Assembly (NCBI GenBank): GCA_903837345.1
Contig: CAILUG010000056.1
Coordinates: 62,001 to 126,000 of the forward strand
DNA from: an uncultured Gammaproteobacteria bacterium
GTDB lineage: Bacteria; Pseudomonadota; Gammaproteobacteria; Pseudomonadales; Pseudohongiellaceae
Direction of reading: 5' to 3'
Length of the DNA stretch: 64,000 nt
Part shown: in pieces, positions 42,939-51,432 of the stretch
Layout of the letters: the number at the start of each line of letters is the position of its first letter
Numbering within the stretch: the stretch's first letter is position 1
Program-made: the position numbers and the translations under genes
The notes under the pieces: generated by a model
Seen by the model: only the letters and a program-made list of their open reading frames with translations
What the model was told of the DNA's origin: nothing
The model's database searches: none

Positions 42939-44255
42939 ATGACTTCTTCTCCAGTCCTCATCGCAGGCGCCGGCATAGGCGGACTCAGCGTTGCACTCAC
43001 CTTGCACCAGATTGGCGTGCCCTGTGTTGTGTTTGAATCCGTCCCCGAGCTAAAGCCGCTCGGCGTCGGCATCAACCTGCAACCGAATGCCGTGCGCGAA
43101 CTGTACGAATTGGGTTTTGGTCCCGCACTGCTCGACACCATCGGCATCCAGACCAGGGAGTGGGCCCTGGTGGGCCTGAACGGCCATGACGTCTACACCG
43201 AACCGCGCGGCCTGCACGCCGGCTATCACTGGCCGCAATACTCCGTGCACCGCGGCAAACTGCAGATGCTGTTGTATCAGGCTGCGCTGGAACGACTGGG
43301 AGCAGATGCCATTCGCACCGGAGTCAAAGTAACCGGCTATCGCAATCACGCAGACAACCGGGGCGTCACGGCGTTATTGCAGAACCGCGCAGGTGAACGC
43401 TTTGAGGCTGAAGGCAGCCTGCTGATTGCCGCCGATGGATTGCATTCAGCAGTGCGTCAGCAAATGCACCCCACGCAACCACCCATCCAATGGGGCGGCG
43501 CCATCATGTGGCGCGGCGTGACGCGCGGCACACCGATCCGTACCGGTGCCTCCTTCGTGGGGCTGGGCACCCACAAGCACCGGGTAGTGTTCTATCCAAT
43601 CTCGTCACCGGACCCGCACACCGGGCTGGCCGACATCAACTGGATAGCCGAAATAACCGTCAACAACAGCGGCGGCTGGCCTGATGGCGACTGGAACAAG
43701 CAAGTCAAGCACGCAGACTTCATGCATCACTTCGAACAGTGGAACTACGACTGGATCGATATTCCAGCCATGCTGCGCGGCGCGAGCGAAGTCTTCGAAT
43801 ATCCGATGATTGATCGTGACCCTGTAAGCACCTGGCGCGATGGCAACACTGCACTGCTCGGCGATGCCGCGCACGTGATGTACCCGACCGGCTCCAACGG
43901 CGCCAGCCAGGCCATTGTGGACGCGCGCGTGCTTGGCGCTGCCATGCTGCAGCATGGTGTCACTGGTGACGCACTGCAGGATTACGATGCCAGGCTGTGC
44001 CCGGAAATTTCGCCCTTGATCCTGCGCAACCGCGGTGCCGGCCCGTTCGGACTGTTGAACCTGATCGATGACCGCTGCGGCGGCGTATTCGACAATATCG
44101 ACGATGTCGTGCCCAAGGCAGAACGCGATGATTTCATGCACAAGTACAAAGTCGCCGCCGGTTTTGCCGCTGATCGGCTGAATTCCGCGGCTTCCATCAT
44201 CACGCCGGGATCCAAAGTGGCTCCCGCCCCTTCACATGGACTCGCCAAATGCTGA
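42939..44255 (+). CDS. FAD-dependent aromatic-ring monooxygenase
   Basis: 438 aa cytoplasmic flavoprotein hydroxylase of the UbiH/PhzS/salicylate-hydroxylase class. Motifs: GAGIGGLSVALTLHQIG at the N-terminus, the FAD ribityl region SVHRGKLQMLLYQ, LIAADGLHSAVRQQ with the DG motif, and GDAAHVMYPTGSNGASQAIVDA. It hydroxylates a phenolic or N-heteroaromatic substrate with NAD(P)H and O2. Given the hydroquinone dioxygenase at 62 kb, a 4-hydroxybenzoate 1-hydroxylase or similar role is possible, but the sequence alone does not decide it. The stop region overlaps the next gene by 7 bases. Confidence 0.88.
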   Translation: MTSSPVLIAGAGIGGLSVALTLHQIGVPCVVFESVPELKPLGVGINLQPNAVRELYELGFGPALLDTIGIQTREWALVGLNGHDVYTEPRGLHAGYHWPQYSVHRGKLQMLLYQAALERLGADAIRTGVKVTGYRNHADNRGVTALLQNRAGERFEAEGSLLIAADGLHSAVRQQMHPTQPPIQWGGAIMWRGVTRGTPIRTGASFVGLGTHKHRVVFYPISSPDPHTGLADINWIAEITVNNSGGWPDGDWNKQVKHADFMHHFEQWNYDWIDIPAMLRGASEVFEYPMIDRDPVSTWRDGNTALLGDAAHVMYPTGSNGASQAIVDARVLGAAMLQHGVTGDALQDYDARLCPEISPLILRNRGAGPFGLLNLIDDRCGGVFDNIDDVVPKAERDDFMHKYKVAAGFAADRLNSAASIITPGSKVAPAPSHGLAKC

Positions 44256-44551
44256 ATCACTATGTCTTCATCAAGTACGCCAAGGGCACCAGCGACGACC
44301 ACATCAGTGAATTCAGTCGCCGCATGCTGGCCTTGCGCAACAGTATCCCGGGCATCGAACACCTTGAGATCGGTCACGACATGCTGCATGAAGCCCGCAG
44401 CTGGCACTTGATGCTGATCATGCGCTTTGGTTCCGTGGAAGCGCTGCGCCTATATCAGCGTCACCCCGAGCATCAGGAGCTGATGGCATTCAACCAGCCG
44501 CACGTGACAGAAGTGGGTGCAGTGGATTTTTTCGGAAACGACGTGGCCTGA
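44249..44551 (+). CDS. Dabb (stress-responsive A/B barrel) domain protein
   Basis: 100 aa. LNHYVFIKYAKGTSDDHISEF, LRNSIPGIEHLEIGHDM, SWHLMLIMRFGSVEALRLYQRHPEHQEL read across strands follow the dimeric alpha-beta barrel pattern with the conserved H-P-x-H. It overlaps the monooxygenase by 7 bases and so is coupled to it. Such small proteins often handle reactive aromatic intermediates (cyclases, monooxygenase partners) or act as ligand-binding folds. Confidence 0.87.
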   Translation: MLNHYVFIKYAKGTSDDHISEFSRRMLALRNSIPGIEHLEIGHDMLHEARSWHLMLIMRFGSVEALRLYQRHPEHQELMAFNQPHVTEVGAVDFFGNDVA

Positions 44552-44621
44552 GCAAGGTTACCCAGGCCGGACCAACCGCAGGACTTGCCAGCTTTCACAC
44601 CCAACACCCTGAGCTGCCCGT

Positions 44622-45737
44622 CTAGCAAATATGCGCACCGGTGGTGGCGACATAGACGGAGTACAGTGACTGGCTGGCTGCCATGAACAAACGATTACGT
44701 TTGCCGCCGCCGAAGCAAAGGTTGGCACATACCTCCGGCAGGCGGATCATGCCAATGATCTGGCCTTCAGGCGCCACCACCATCACACCGGGCCGCGCGC
44801 CGCACCAGACATTGCCAAAGGCATCGCAGCGAATGCCGTCTGCCGACGATGCCGAACCATCCGGCAGTTTCAGCATAACGAAGGTGCGACCATTGCGCAG
44901 CCTGGTGCCGTCGAGATCCCATACCTTGGTCTGACTGCCGTCGACTATATAGACGAGCTTGTAGTCCGGCGAGAAACAGATGCCATTGGGCTGCCCCACT
45001 TCATCGGTGACGAGCTGGATCTGGCCGGTCTGGCCATCGACGCGATAGACCGCCTCTTTGGTTTCGGATTCACCGGGATTGCCTTCGTAGAGTGCGCGGA
45101 TACCGAAGGTCGGATCGGTGAACCAGATGCTGCCGTCGGGATGCACCACCAGATCATTGGGTGAATTGAGTTTCTTGCCCTTGTAGTTGTCGGCAATCAC
45201 CGTCAACGTTCCGTTGTTTTCGTAACGGACCACGCGGCGGGCGCCATGCTCGGCCGAGATTTGACGACCCTGATAGTCAAATGTATTGCCGTTGCTGTTG
45301 CGCGAAGGTGAGCGGAAGCGTGTGACACGACCATCTTCCTCGATCCAGCGCATTTGCACATCATTGGGAATGTCGCTCCAAACCAGATATCGACCGACAC
45401 CGTTCCAGGCCGGGCCCTCGGCCCACAGCGTGCCGGTATGCAGCCGCTGAATCGGCGCGTTGAACTGCACACAGCGGCGGAAACGCGGGTCAAGCGCGAT
45501 GATGTCGGGATCCGGATAATGGATCGGGGTCTGGCCGCTCCAGTCTCGCGATGTCGGCTCCGGCGAGATCGGACCGGACGGCAACGGCGGTGGCTGCGCC
45601 TTCGAACTGGCTGAAAAAAACGGCATGATGGCGGCGCCGGCGAGTGCAGTCAGGACGGCGCGCCGTCCGCTGCGCAGTGATGATGCTTCGCTGCCGGTAT
45701 CGTTGTTTGCAGTGAGTTGCAATTGATCTTTCAACAT
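44622..45737 (-). CDS. Tat-exported SMP-30/gluconolactonase-family protein
   Basis: 371 aa from ATG 45737. A twin-arginine signal (SGRRAVLTALAGAAIMPFF) starts 23 residues in. The SMP-30 six-bladed propeller features are visible: LWAEGPAWNGVGRYLVWSDIP with the metal-binding Glu, NSPNDLVVHPDGSIWFTDP with the Asn/Asp ligands, QPNGICFSPDYKLVYIVD, and SSADGIRCDAFGNVW with the third ligand. Such enzymes open sugar or aromatic lactones using calcium or zinc. It stands alone, converging on the monooxygenase operon. Confidence 0.88.
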   Translation of the reverse strand: MLKDQLQLTANNDTGSEASSLRSGRRAVLTALAGAAIMPFFSASSKAQPPPLPSGPISPEPTSRDWSGQTPIHYPDPDIIALDPRFRRCVQFNAPIQRLHTGTLWAEGPAWNGVGRYLVWSDIPNDVQMRWIEEDGRVTRFRSPSRNSNGNTFDYQGRQISAEHGARRVVRYENNGTLTVIADNYKGKKLNSPNDLVVHPDGSIWFTDPTFGIRALYEGNPGESETKEAVYRVDGQTGQIQLVTDEVGQPNGICFSPDYKLVYIVDGSQTKVWDLDGTRLRNGRTFVMLKLPDGSASSADGIRCDAFGNVWCGARPGVMVVAPEGQIIGMIRLPEVCANLCFGGGKRNRLFMAASQSLYSVYVATTGAHIC

Positions 45738-46085
45738 GATGTGCTGCCCCAGGTTTATCCGTGATTGTTGTTTGACTCTGCAAAGCCGGCCTGCTTTCAT
45801 CCGGCGGAGATGGGCAGGATGGTGGCCTGCAGAATATGCTCCATCATATCCATCGCCTATAGCGGATGAAATGGCCAGGCAAATCCAGCGATAAACCTCG
45901 ATTGGCAAAGGCCTTGGCGACTGTGATTGCTAGCCACCTGGCAGGGCATTGTTCCGGTTTAGTCAATTATTCTTTGCTGAGCCCGCAGTGAAACCGCCAG
46001 CAGCACGTCATGCCCCGCCAGGCTGCACGCAAGCACAGATATGACATACTTGAGCACGTTGAAAAAGTTCGAAGGAGAACGACGA
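45738..46085. other. Intergenic region between divergent lactonase and PQQ genes
   Basis: No open frame of protein-like character. The right end has the ribosome site AAGGAGAACG of the PQQ gene. TTGAAAAAGT/TCGAAGGAGA near 46060 faintly resembles the 10-bp repeats found at 53.7 kb, but only two weak units. The rest shows no clear repeat, RNA or terminator. Confidence 0.5.
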
Positions 46086-48041
46086 ATGAAGATATGGCTA
46101 ATGCTTGCAGGCACTGCCCTGGCAGTGATCATGTCACCGGCGCAAGCACAAAGTACCGGGATGAAAGTGTTCACGGAACATTGCGCGAACTGTCATGGTA
46201 CCGATGGCAATGGTGGCGAGCTTGGCCCCAACATTGCCATCCGCGTGCCGCTGCGCACCGACCAGGAACTGGCTAGTGTGGTGCGACAGGGACTCGGCGC
46301 CGCCGGGATGCCGTCATTCGGCACGTTGTCCGCTGCCGAAATCAGCGAGTTGATCGCAACGCTGCGTAGTCTCAAGCTGCGCTTCGGTGCAACTCCGGTA
46401 CACGGCGAAGTCACGCTGACCGACGGCACCAGAATTCCAGGACTCATTCTCAACCATAGCTTCGCCGACCTGCAATTGCTGGGCGATGACCACAAGCTGC
46501 ATTTGCTGCGCAAACAAGGTGACCGCTATCGTGCTGTCACCTCACAGACCGACTGGACCAGTTACAACGGCAGCTTGAGCGGCAGCCGTTATACCGACCT
46601 GCAGCAGATCACCAAGACCAACGTGGCTGCACTTGCGCCCAAGTGGACTTTCAACTTCACCAGCAACAGCAATCTGCAGACCACACCAATCGTTTCCAAT
46701 GGTGTGATGTATGTGACCAGCGCCAACGAGATTTATGCGCTCGATGCCGGCTCCGGCCGCGAGATATGGCATTACCAGCGGGCCCGCACCAAGGGTTTGA
46801 TCGGCAACGCAGCAGGAGGCGCCAACCGCGGTGCTGCCATCGCCGGCGAGCGGGTGTTCATGCTGACCGACCATGCGCATCTGGTCGCGCTCGACAAGCA
46901 CAGCGGCACGCTGCTGTGGGAGACCGAAATGGCAGACTGGCGGCAGAACTACAACGCCACCGGCGCGCCATTGCCGGTGGGCGATCTCGTGATCGCTGGC
47001 ACGTCCGGTGGTGACGAAGGTGTACGCGGATTCGTGGCAGCTTACGACCAGAAGACCGGCAAGGAAGTCTGGCGCTGGTGGTCCACGCCACTGCCGGGCG
47101 AGCCGGGATCGGAATCCTGGCAAGGCAAGGGTCTCGCCCACCCTGCCGGCTCAACCTGGATGACCGGCACTTTTGATGCAACTGAAAACACCTTGTACTG
47201 GACTGTCGGCAATCCCGGCCCCGACATGATTGGCGACGATCGCCTGGGTGACAATCTCTACACCGATTCCGTGGTGGCACTCGATGCCAAAACCGGCAAG
47301 CTGAAATGGCATTTCCAGTTTACCCCGCACGACTTGTGGGACTACGACGCACAGGAAACGCCCGTGTTGGTGGATGCAATGTGGCAGGGTCAGCCGCGCA
47401 AGCTGCTGATCCAGGCCAACCGCAACGGCTTTTTCTACGTGCTCGATCGCAGCAACGGCAAATTCCTCTCGGGCTGGCAATATGTCAAAGACCTGAACTG
47501 GGCCACCGGTCTCGATGCCACGGGTCGCCCGCTGCGCGTGCCCGGTATGGAACCAACACGGGAAGGCAAACGCGTGTGCCCTTCACTAACCGGCGGCACC
47601 AACTGGTATTCCACCTCCTTCAATCCGCTCACCGGACTCTACTATGTCCAGACCGACGACAAGTGCGGCATCTTCACGCGCGTAGACGCCAATTGGGAAG
47701 CAGGCAAAGGCTACATGGGCGGTTCATTTGCACCGGCACCTGATCCGGCGAAACGATTGTTGCGGGCCATCGATATAGCCACCGGCAAAACCAGATGGGA
47801 ATTGCCGGAGACTGGCAATGCCGGTTCCTTTGGCGGCGTGCTGAGTACCGCCAGTGGACTGGTGATATTCGGTGAAGACAGCGGTGCCTTGATGGCGGCC
47901 GACGCCTCCAACGGACAGACCTTGTGGAGTTTCCAGGCCAATGCACGCTGGCGCACGTCACCGATGAGTTATCAGTTCGACAACCGGCAGTATGTTGCAA
48001 TCGCCGCCGGATCTACGGTCATGGCATTTGCCTTGCCTTAG
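46086..48041 (+). CDS. PQQ-binding propeller dehydrogenase with N-terminal cytochrome c
   Basis: 651 aa from ATG 46086, with AAGGAG upstream. Signal peptide MKIWLMLAGTALAVIMSPAQAQ; heme domain with C-A-N-C-H and distal Met in GMPSFGTLSAAEI; an intermediate beta-rich segment (GEVTLTDGTRIPGLILNHSF, residues about 105-150) is inserted before the propeller. PQQ-type blades follow: WTSYNGSLSGSRYTDLQQIT, QTTPIVSNGVMYVTS, YALDAGSGREIWHY, GGTNWYSTSFNPLTGLYYVQ, ALP end. Periplasmic alcohol or aldehyde oxidation. It converges on a leftward DUF6152 operon. Confidence 0.85.
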   Translation: MKIWLMLAGTALAVIMSPAQAQSTGMKVFTEHCANCHGTDGNGGELGPNIAIRVPLRTDQELASVVRQGLGAAGMPSFGTLSAAEISELIATLRSLKLRFGATPVHGEVTLTDGTRIPGLILNHSFADLQLLGDDHKLHLLRKQGDRYRAVTSQTDWTSYNGSLSGSRYTDLQQITKTNVAALAPKWTFNFTSNSNLQTTPIVSNGVMYVTSANEIYALDAGSGREIWHYQRARTKGLIGNAAGGANRGAAIAGERVFMLTDHAHLVALDKHSGTLLWETEMADWRQNYNATGAPLPVGDLVIAGTSGGDEGVRGFVAAYDQKTGKEVWRWWSTPLPGEPGSESWQGKGLAHPAGSTWMTGTFDATENTLYWTVGNPGPDMIGDDRLGDNLYTDSVVALDAKTGKLKWHFQFTPHDLWDYDAQETPVLVDAMWQGQPRKLLIQANRNGFFYVLDRSNGKFLSGWQYVKDLNWATGLDATGRPLRVPGMEPTREGKRVCPSLTGGTNWYSTSFNPLTGLYYVQTDDKCGIFTRVDANWEAGKGYMGGSFAPAPDPAKRLLRAIDIATGKTRWELPETGNAGSFGGVLSTASGLVIFGEDSGALMAADASNGQTLWSFQANARWRTSPMSYQFDNRQYVAIAAGSTVMAFALP

Positions 48042-48264
48042 CGCAGGGCCAAATCAGTGATGCCACCAAAGCCCGGTAACATGAATCGGCTTCAGCAATT
48101 TCCGTATGACTACGGAGTTGCAGAAGATTGCCCAGACACCGGGTGCCAAGAGTGACCAGCAATGGCATTGCTACTTTGCCGAGGCCAGCAAGGCCAAAGT
48201 GGCAATGCTGAAAGCAGCCAGTGGTTGCTCCGCCATTTCTTCGTCATGAATCCCGCATCACGCT

Positions 48265-48651
48265 TTATTTGAATGTTCCACCCCAATGCCAGCCGTCTTG
48301 CGGGCGTTCGATGCCGAGCATGCGCATGCGGTATTCTGTCTTGTTGCGGCCGGGATTGCCTCTGACCACCACTACATCGCCCACCCTCAGGGTCTTGCTG
48401 GTGATGCCTTCTCCGCTCAGGCCCGTGGCGCCGGCCCATTCAATGGCAACGCGGTGCATCACCCCATCGTCTCCCTTGATGTCGACTTGCAACATCGAGT
48501 GGGGATTGCGCATCATGAACTGCACCACGGTTCCTTCGATCTTTTCTTCCTTGTTTTCATCGTAGGTAGCTGTGAAGGAATGGTGGGCCAAGACGACTGT
48601 GGCACCGCTAATAGTGAAAAACACTGTAATCCACTTCAATACTGCTCTCAT
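48265..48651 (-). CDS. Secreted DUF6152-like protein with N-terminal His-His (copy 2)
   Basis: 128 aa; the second of two adjacent ATG codons (48651) was chosen because GGAG is 6 bases upstream. Signal peptide MRAVLKWITVFFTISGATVVLA, so the mature protein should start HHSFTATYD. The NPHSMLQVDI motif, WAGATGLSGEG and LRVGDVVVVRGNPGRN follow, the same order as in the other copies. Last gene of the leftward operon that starts at 53604 and lies 75 bp after its neighbour; the frame's extra residues upstream are not counted. Confidence 0.8.
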   Translation of the reverse strand: MRAVLKWITVFFTISGATVVLAHHSFTATYDENKEEKIEGTVVQFMMRNPHSMLQVDIKGDDGVMHRVAIEWAGATGLSGEGITSKTLRVGDVVVVRGNPGRNKTEYRMRMLGIERPQDGWHWGGTFK

Positions 48652-48726
48652 CATTGTCTCCATCGGTTGCATGCTCGCCTCACAAGGAAGGCGGATTGAC
48701 GTTATCGTTTCCTGCACCCCTCACCG

Positions 48727-49557
48727 CTAGCCGAAAGGTCCTGGCACGGTGGGCGGACGCACCACCCTTGGTGGCTGGATTTCGCAGGGGCGCGGATTCC
48801 AGGCGGCCTTGTTGGTGTCTTTCCTGAACTGCGTGCTCAGCACCAGTTTCTGCGTGAGATACACCGGGTCTTCGATGATGGTGGTGACGATCAACCAGCT
48901 TCCGGCATTGCCAGGCAGCGTGAACGTGGTGACATATTCCTGCATGGTTGTCATGTCGCTGTAGGGCACCCCGTTGGCGCGCAGATATCCTGGCGCCAGT
49001 TGGGTAGTGTGGATATGCAGCGATCCGCCGGGAGAACCAGCATTGCCTCCCAACACACCCCGGCTCGTACGCTGGCGGTACCAGGATGCCGAGGAATAGC
49101 CCTGCAGGGAAAGCCCGGCCGGCGGCTGGGTGGCGTTGAAGTGCAGCAGGCGAACCTGCTTGCCTGCGTCAAACTCCATCTTTAACGTGTTGTCGTCCTG
49201 CCAATCCACGCGAATGCGGGTCGGCTGGCGGATCAAGCCGGGCGCGCCGAATGCGCGACAGAGGTTGCCTTCGGCTTTGTCTTTTTCCAGATTCCACGCA
49301 GCAGCCACCTTGCGACCCTCGGCATTCATCGGAAGACTCGACGTATCACCGACCGGCGCCGTGATCATGCGCCAGCGCCAGTCTTCGTCGACCACTGCCA
49401 CCCACTGGCCGGTGATGTCGATCAGGGCGGCCTCATGCGGACTGCGCGGCGGCCCACCCGGTCCGGCAGGTTGCGCTGTGGCATTGCCAACGCTCCCAAG
49501 GCCCAAGGCAACAAGTACGATCAGGCTGGCGAGGCCGTTGCGACAATCAGTTTTCAT
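48727..49557 (-). CDS. Secreted protein of unknown function, paired with the one at 50510
   Basis: 276 aa with a signal peptide (LASLIVLVALGLGSVGNATAQ). The region GYLRANGVPYSDMTTMQEY then EDPVYLTQKLVLS matches the protein at 50510 (GWVRRNGLPRSDQAVLTEY, EDPVYLSEPLVRT), so the two are homologous parts of one family. The usual GxWEGD signature is lost here. ATGA overlap with the metallo-beta-lactamase-fold gene upstream; the DUF6152 gene follows downstream. Function unknown. Confidence 0.75.
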   Translation of the reverse strand: MKTDCRNGLASLIVLVALGLGSVGNATAQPAGPGGPPRSPHEAALIDITGQWVAVVDEDWRWRMITAPVGDTSSLPMNAEGRKVAAAWNLEKDKAEGNLCRAFGAPGLIRQPTRIRVDWQDDNTLKMEFDAGKQVRLLHFNATQPPAGLSLQGYSSASWYRQRTSRGVLGGNAGSPGGSLHIHTTQLAPGYLRANGVPYSDMTTMQEYVTTFTLPGNAGSWLIVTTIIEDPVYLTQKLVLSTQFRKDTNKAAWNPRPCEIQPPRVVRPPTVPGPFG

Positions 49558-50507
49558 TGCTTGCTCCTGCTCAGATCCTGGTAAATTGCAGTGGCCAGCT
49601 TGTCACCAGTCCAGCTGTCGCGGTTGTTGCGGTAGAGACCGTCATAGTCGCTGGTGGGCTTGGCGGCAAGCACTGCCTGCAGGCTGCCGCCCTTGGCGAT
49701 CATGGCCTGGATGCGGTCGCGGATGATCGTGAGCATGTCGCGGTAATTCACCACATCGGTTTCATCACTGAGCCGCCCATGCCCCGGGATGATGACAGTG
49801 CCACCATTCTGGTTCTCGCCGGGAATCGCGAGATCGATGATCAGGTTGAGGCCCTCGATCACGCCGTTGATGCTGCCACCCTGGGCGCTGTCGAACGCCG
49901 GATAGCGATCTGCATTGTAGATGTCACCGGTACTGATGACATCCGAGCGCCGGAAAAACACGACGGTATCGCCATCTGTACAGGCGTTTGGCACGTGGAA
50001 CAACTGGATCGCTTCGTTGTTGACGTACAGCGCCCAGTCTTTGGTGAAGTAGGTGTCGGTGGGCCATGCTCCGTCCGCAGTACTGGCGACCTTGCCCACC
50101 GGCGCACTCATCTTCGCCAGTACATTGATGTGAGCGATGATCGACGCAGTGTGATCCAGACCGCGGGGATCAATGCTGTCGATCAGCCGCACGTAGACGC
50201 CGGCCTTCGCGACAGCTTCGTTGCCACCGGTATGCTGCGGGCTGGCGCTGGTATCGATGATGTGCCTGATGGGCTTCTTGCTCAGTTTGCGTATTGCCTC
50301 AAGCAGCGCACCGCTGGCATTCGCCGTTTGGGTATCGACGACGACGACAGCCTCCTGGCCGGCCTGCACGGCGGTGTTGCCGCCGGGCCCGACGATCATG
50401 GACACATTGCCCTGGGCAGGCAGCACTTCCAGCACAGGAGGTTGGGCACTGGCTGCGGCCGATGCGGCAGCGAGCAGGGCAAGCAGGACTTTGCGTAGGG
50501 TCATCAT
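49554..50507 (-). CDS. Metallo-beta-lactamase-fold protein with degenerate zinc site
   Basis: 317 aa, signal peptide MMTLRKVLLALLAAASAAASAQ. The MBL scaffold is plain: GGNTAVQAGQEAVVVVDTQ, KKPIRHIIDT, TGGNEAVAKAG, TDGDTVVFFRRSDVISTGDIYN, IIPGHGRLSD. Where active relatives read H-x-H-x-D-H, this one has S-A-S-P-Q-H (residues 87-92), and the third-ligand H-T-D-G-D is Cys176-T-D-G-D. Asp195 and His243 remain. A normal di-zinc centre can hardly form, so it may be a pseudo-enzyme or bind another metal. Placed between two homologous secreted proteins in the leftward operon 53604-48265 and coupled to both. Confidence 0.82.
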   Translation of the reverse strand: MMTLRKVLLALLAAASAAASAQPPVLEVLPAQGNVSMIVGPGGNTAVQAGQEAVVVVDTQTANASGALLEAIRKLSKKPIRHIIDTSASPQHTGGNEAVAKAGVYVRLIDSIDPRGLDHTASIIAHINVLAKMSAPVGKVASTADGAWPTDTYFTKDWALYVNNEAIQLFHVPNACTDGDTVVFFRRSDVISTGDIYNADRYPAFDSAQGGSINGVIEGLNLIIDLAIPGENQNGGTVIIPGHGRLSDETDVVNYRDMLTIIRDRIQAMIAKGGSLQAVLAAKPTSDYDGLYRNNRDSWTGDKLATAIYQDLSRSKQ

Positions 50508-50509
50508 GC

Positions 50510-51385
50510 TTACTTCCCCCCGCCTTCAGTGCGGATTTTCTGCAAATACTCGGGATACATCGTCTCACCGCCGCCACGGACCGCGTCATGCGGAATGCCT
50601 TGACTGTCCGCATACTCGTACAACGCATCGTTGGTGCCGGGCAAATGATGGATGACGGCACCGCGCGGACGTTCGATCTCGATGGTCGGAATACAGGAGA
50701 ACGGACTCAACTGCACGCCGGGGTCTATGACCCAGTCAGAAGTCCTGACCAGCGGCTCCGACAGATAGACAGGATCTTCGACCGCGGTGACCAGCGTGAG
50801 GTAATCATCGTTACGGATGAAGTATTCGGTTAGCACGGCCTGGTCGCTGCGCGGCAAGCCATTGCGGCGGACCCAGCCTTCCTTGAGATGGGTCGTGGTG
50901 ACCTTCAGCATGTCGCCTTCCCACACGCCGGTGGAAAATCCTTGCCAGCTGTGCAACGCATTCGGCGACGGATGCGGGCGTCCGTCCATGTAGATCGTGC
51001 GTTCCTGCAATTGCCACATGATGGTCACATGCCATTCCGTCACTTCCTGCGAAACCGGATCGACCACGCTGGCGATGCGCAGGCTTGCCGGTCCGCGCGG
51101 AGCGTAATCGGCAGGATGTGGTTCACACTGACGCTCGGGCACGGTCCACTTGCTGGCGTCCCAGGTATCGGCTCTTCTTCTGGCGGCATCATTGACCGGC
51201 AATCCCGTGTAATCGCCGATTTCCGGGCCGCCGCCGCGCTCGGGCAAATCTTCGTGGAAGCGCTGTCCCCACATGCCAGACAAATCCTTTTGCGCGTTGA
51301 CAGGGTTTGCCAGCACAGCAGTGATGACAGCCAGCGTGCCGAACATCGCGCGCACGTGGCGCTGTTTGTTTTCAATCGATTTCAT
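50510..51385 (-). CDS. Secreted protein with GVWEGDML signature, unknown function
   Basis: 291 aa from ATG 51385; a TTG start 8 codons upstream is an alternative. Signal peptide MKSIENKQRHVRAMFGTLAVITAVLANPVNA. Contains DLSGMWGQRF near the mature start (compare PDLSGNW or PDFQGYW in relatives) and GVWEGDMLKVTTTHL around residue 160, the signature shared with 57704-61658. Then NGLPRSDQAVLTEYF and EDPVYL as in 48727. Ends 2 bases before the MBL-fold gene start. Such proteins are widespread in some Proteobacteria next to DUF6152 proteins; no activity is known to me. Confidence 0.78.
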   Translation of the reverse strand: MKSIENKQRHVRAMFGTLAVITAVLANPVNAQKDLSGMWGQRFHEDLPERGGGPEIGDYTGLPVNDAARRRADTWDASKWTVPERQCEPHPADYAPRGPASLRIASVVDPVSQEVTEWHVTIMWQLQERTIYMDGRPHPSPNALHSWQGFSTGVWEGDMLKVTTTHLKEGWVRRNGLPRSDQAVLTEYFIRNDDYLTLVTAVEDPVYLSEPLVRTSDWVIDPGVQLSPFSCIPTIEIERPRGAVIHHLPGTNDALYEYADSQGIPHDAVRGGGETMYPEYLQKIRTEGGGK

Positions 51386-51432
51386 GTCGGGAACCGTGTT
51401 GACTCGCAAGGGCGTGGACGCACGCCAGTCAT

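Noticed and set aside
46050-46085. TTGAAAAAGT/TCGAAGGAGA as a fourth direct-repeat array
   Set aside because: Only two weak units, and the second is the ribosome site of the PQQ gene.
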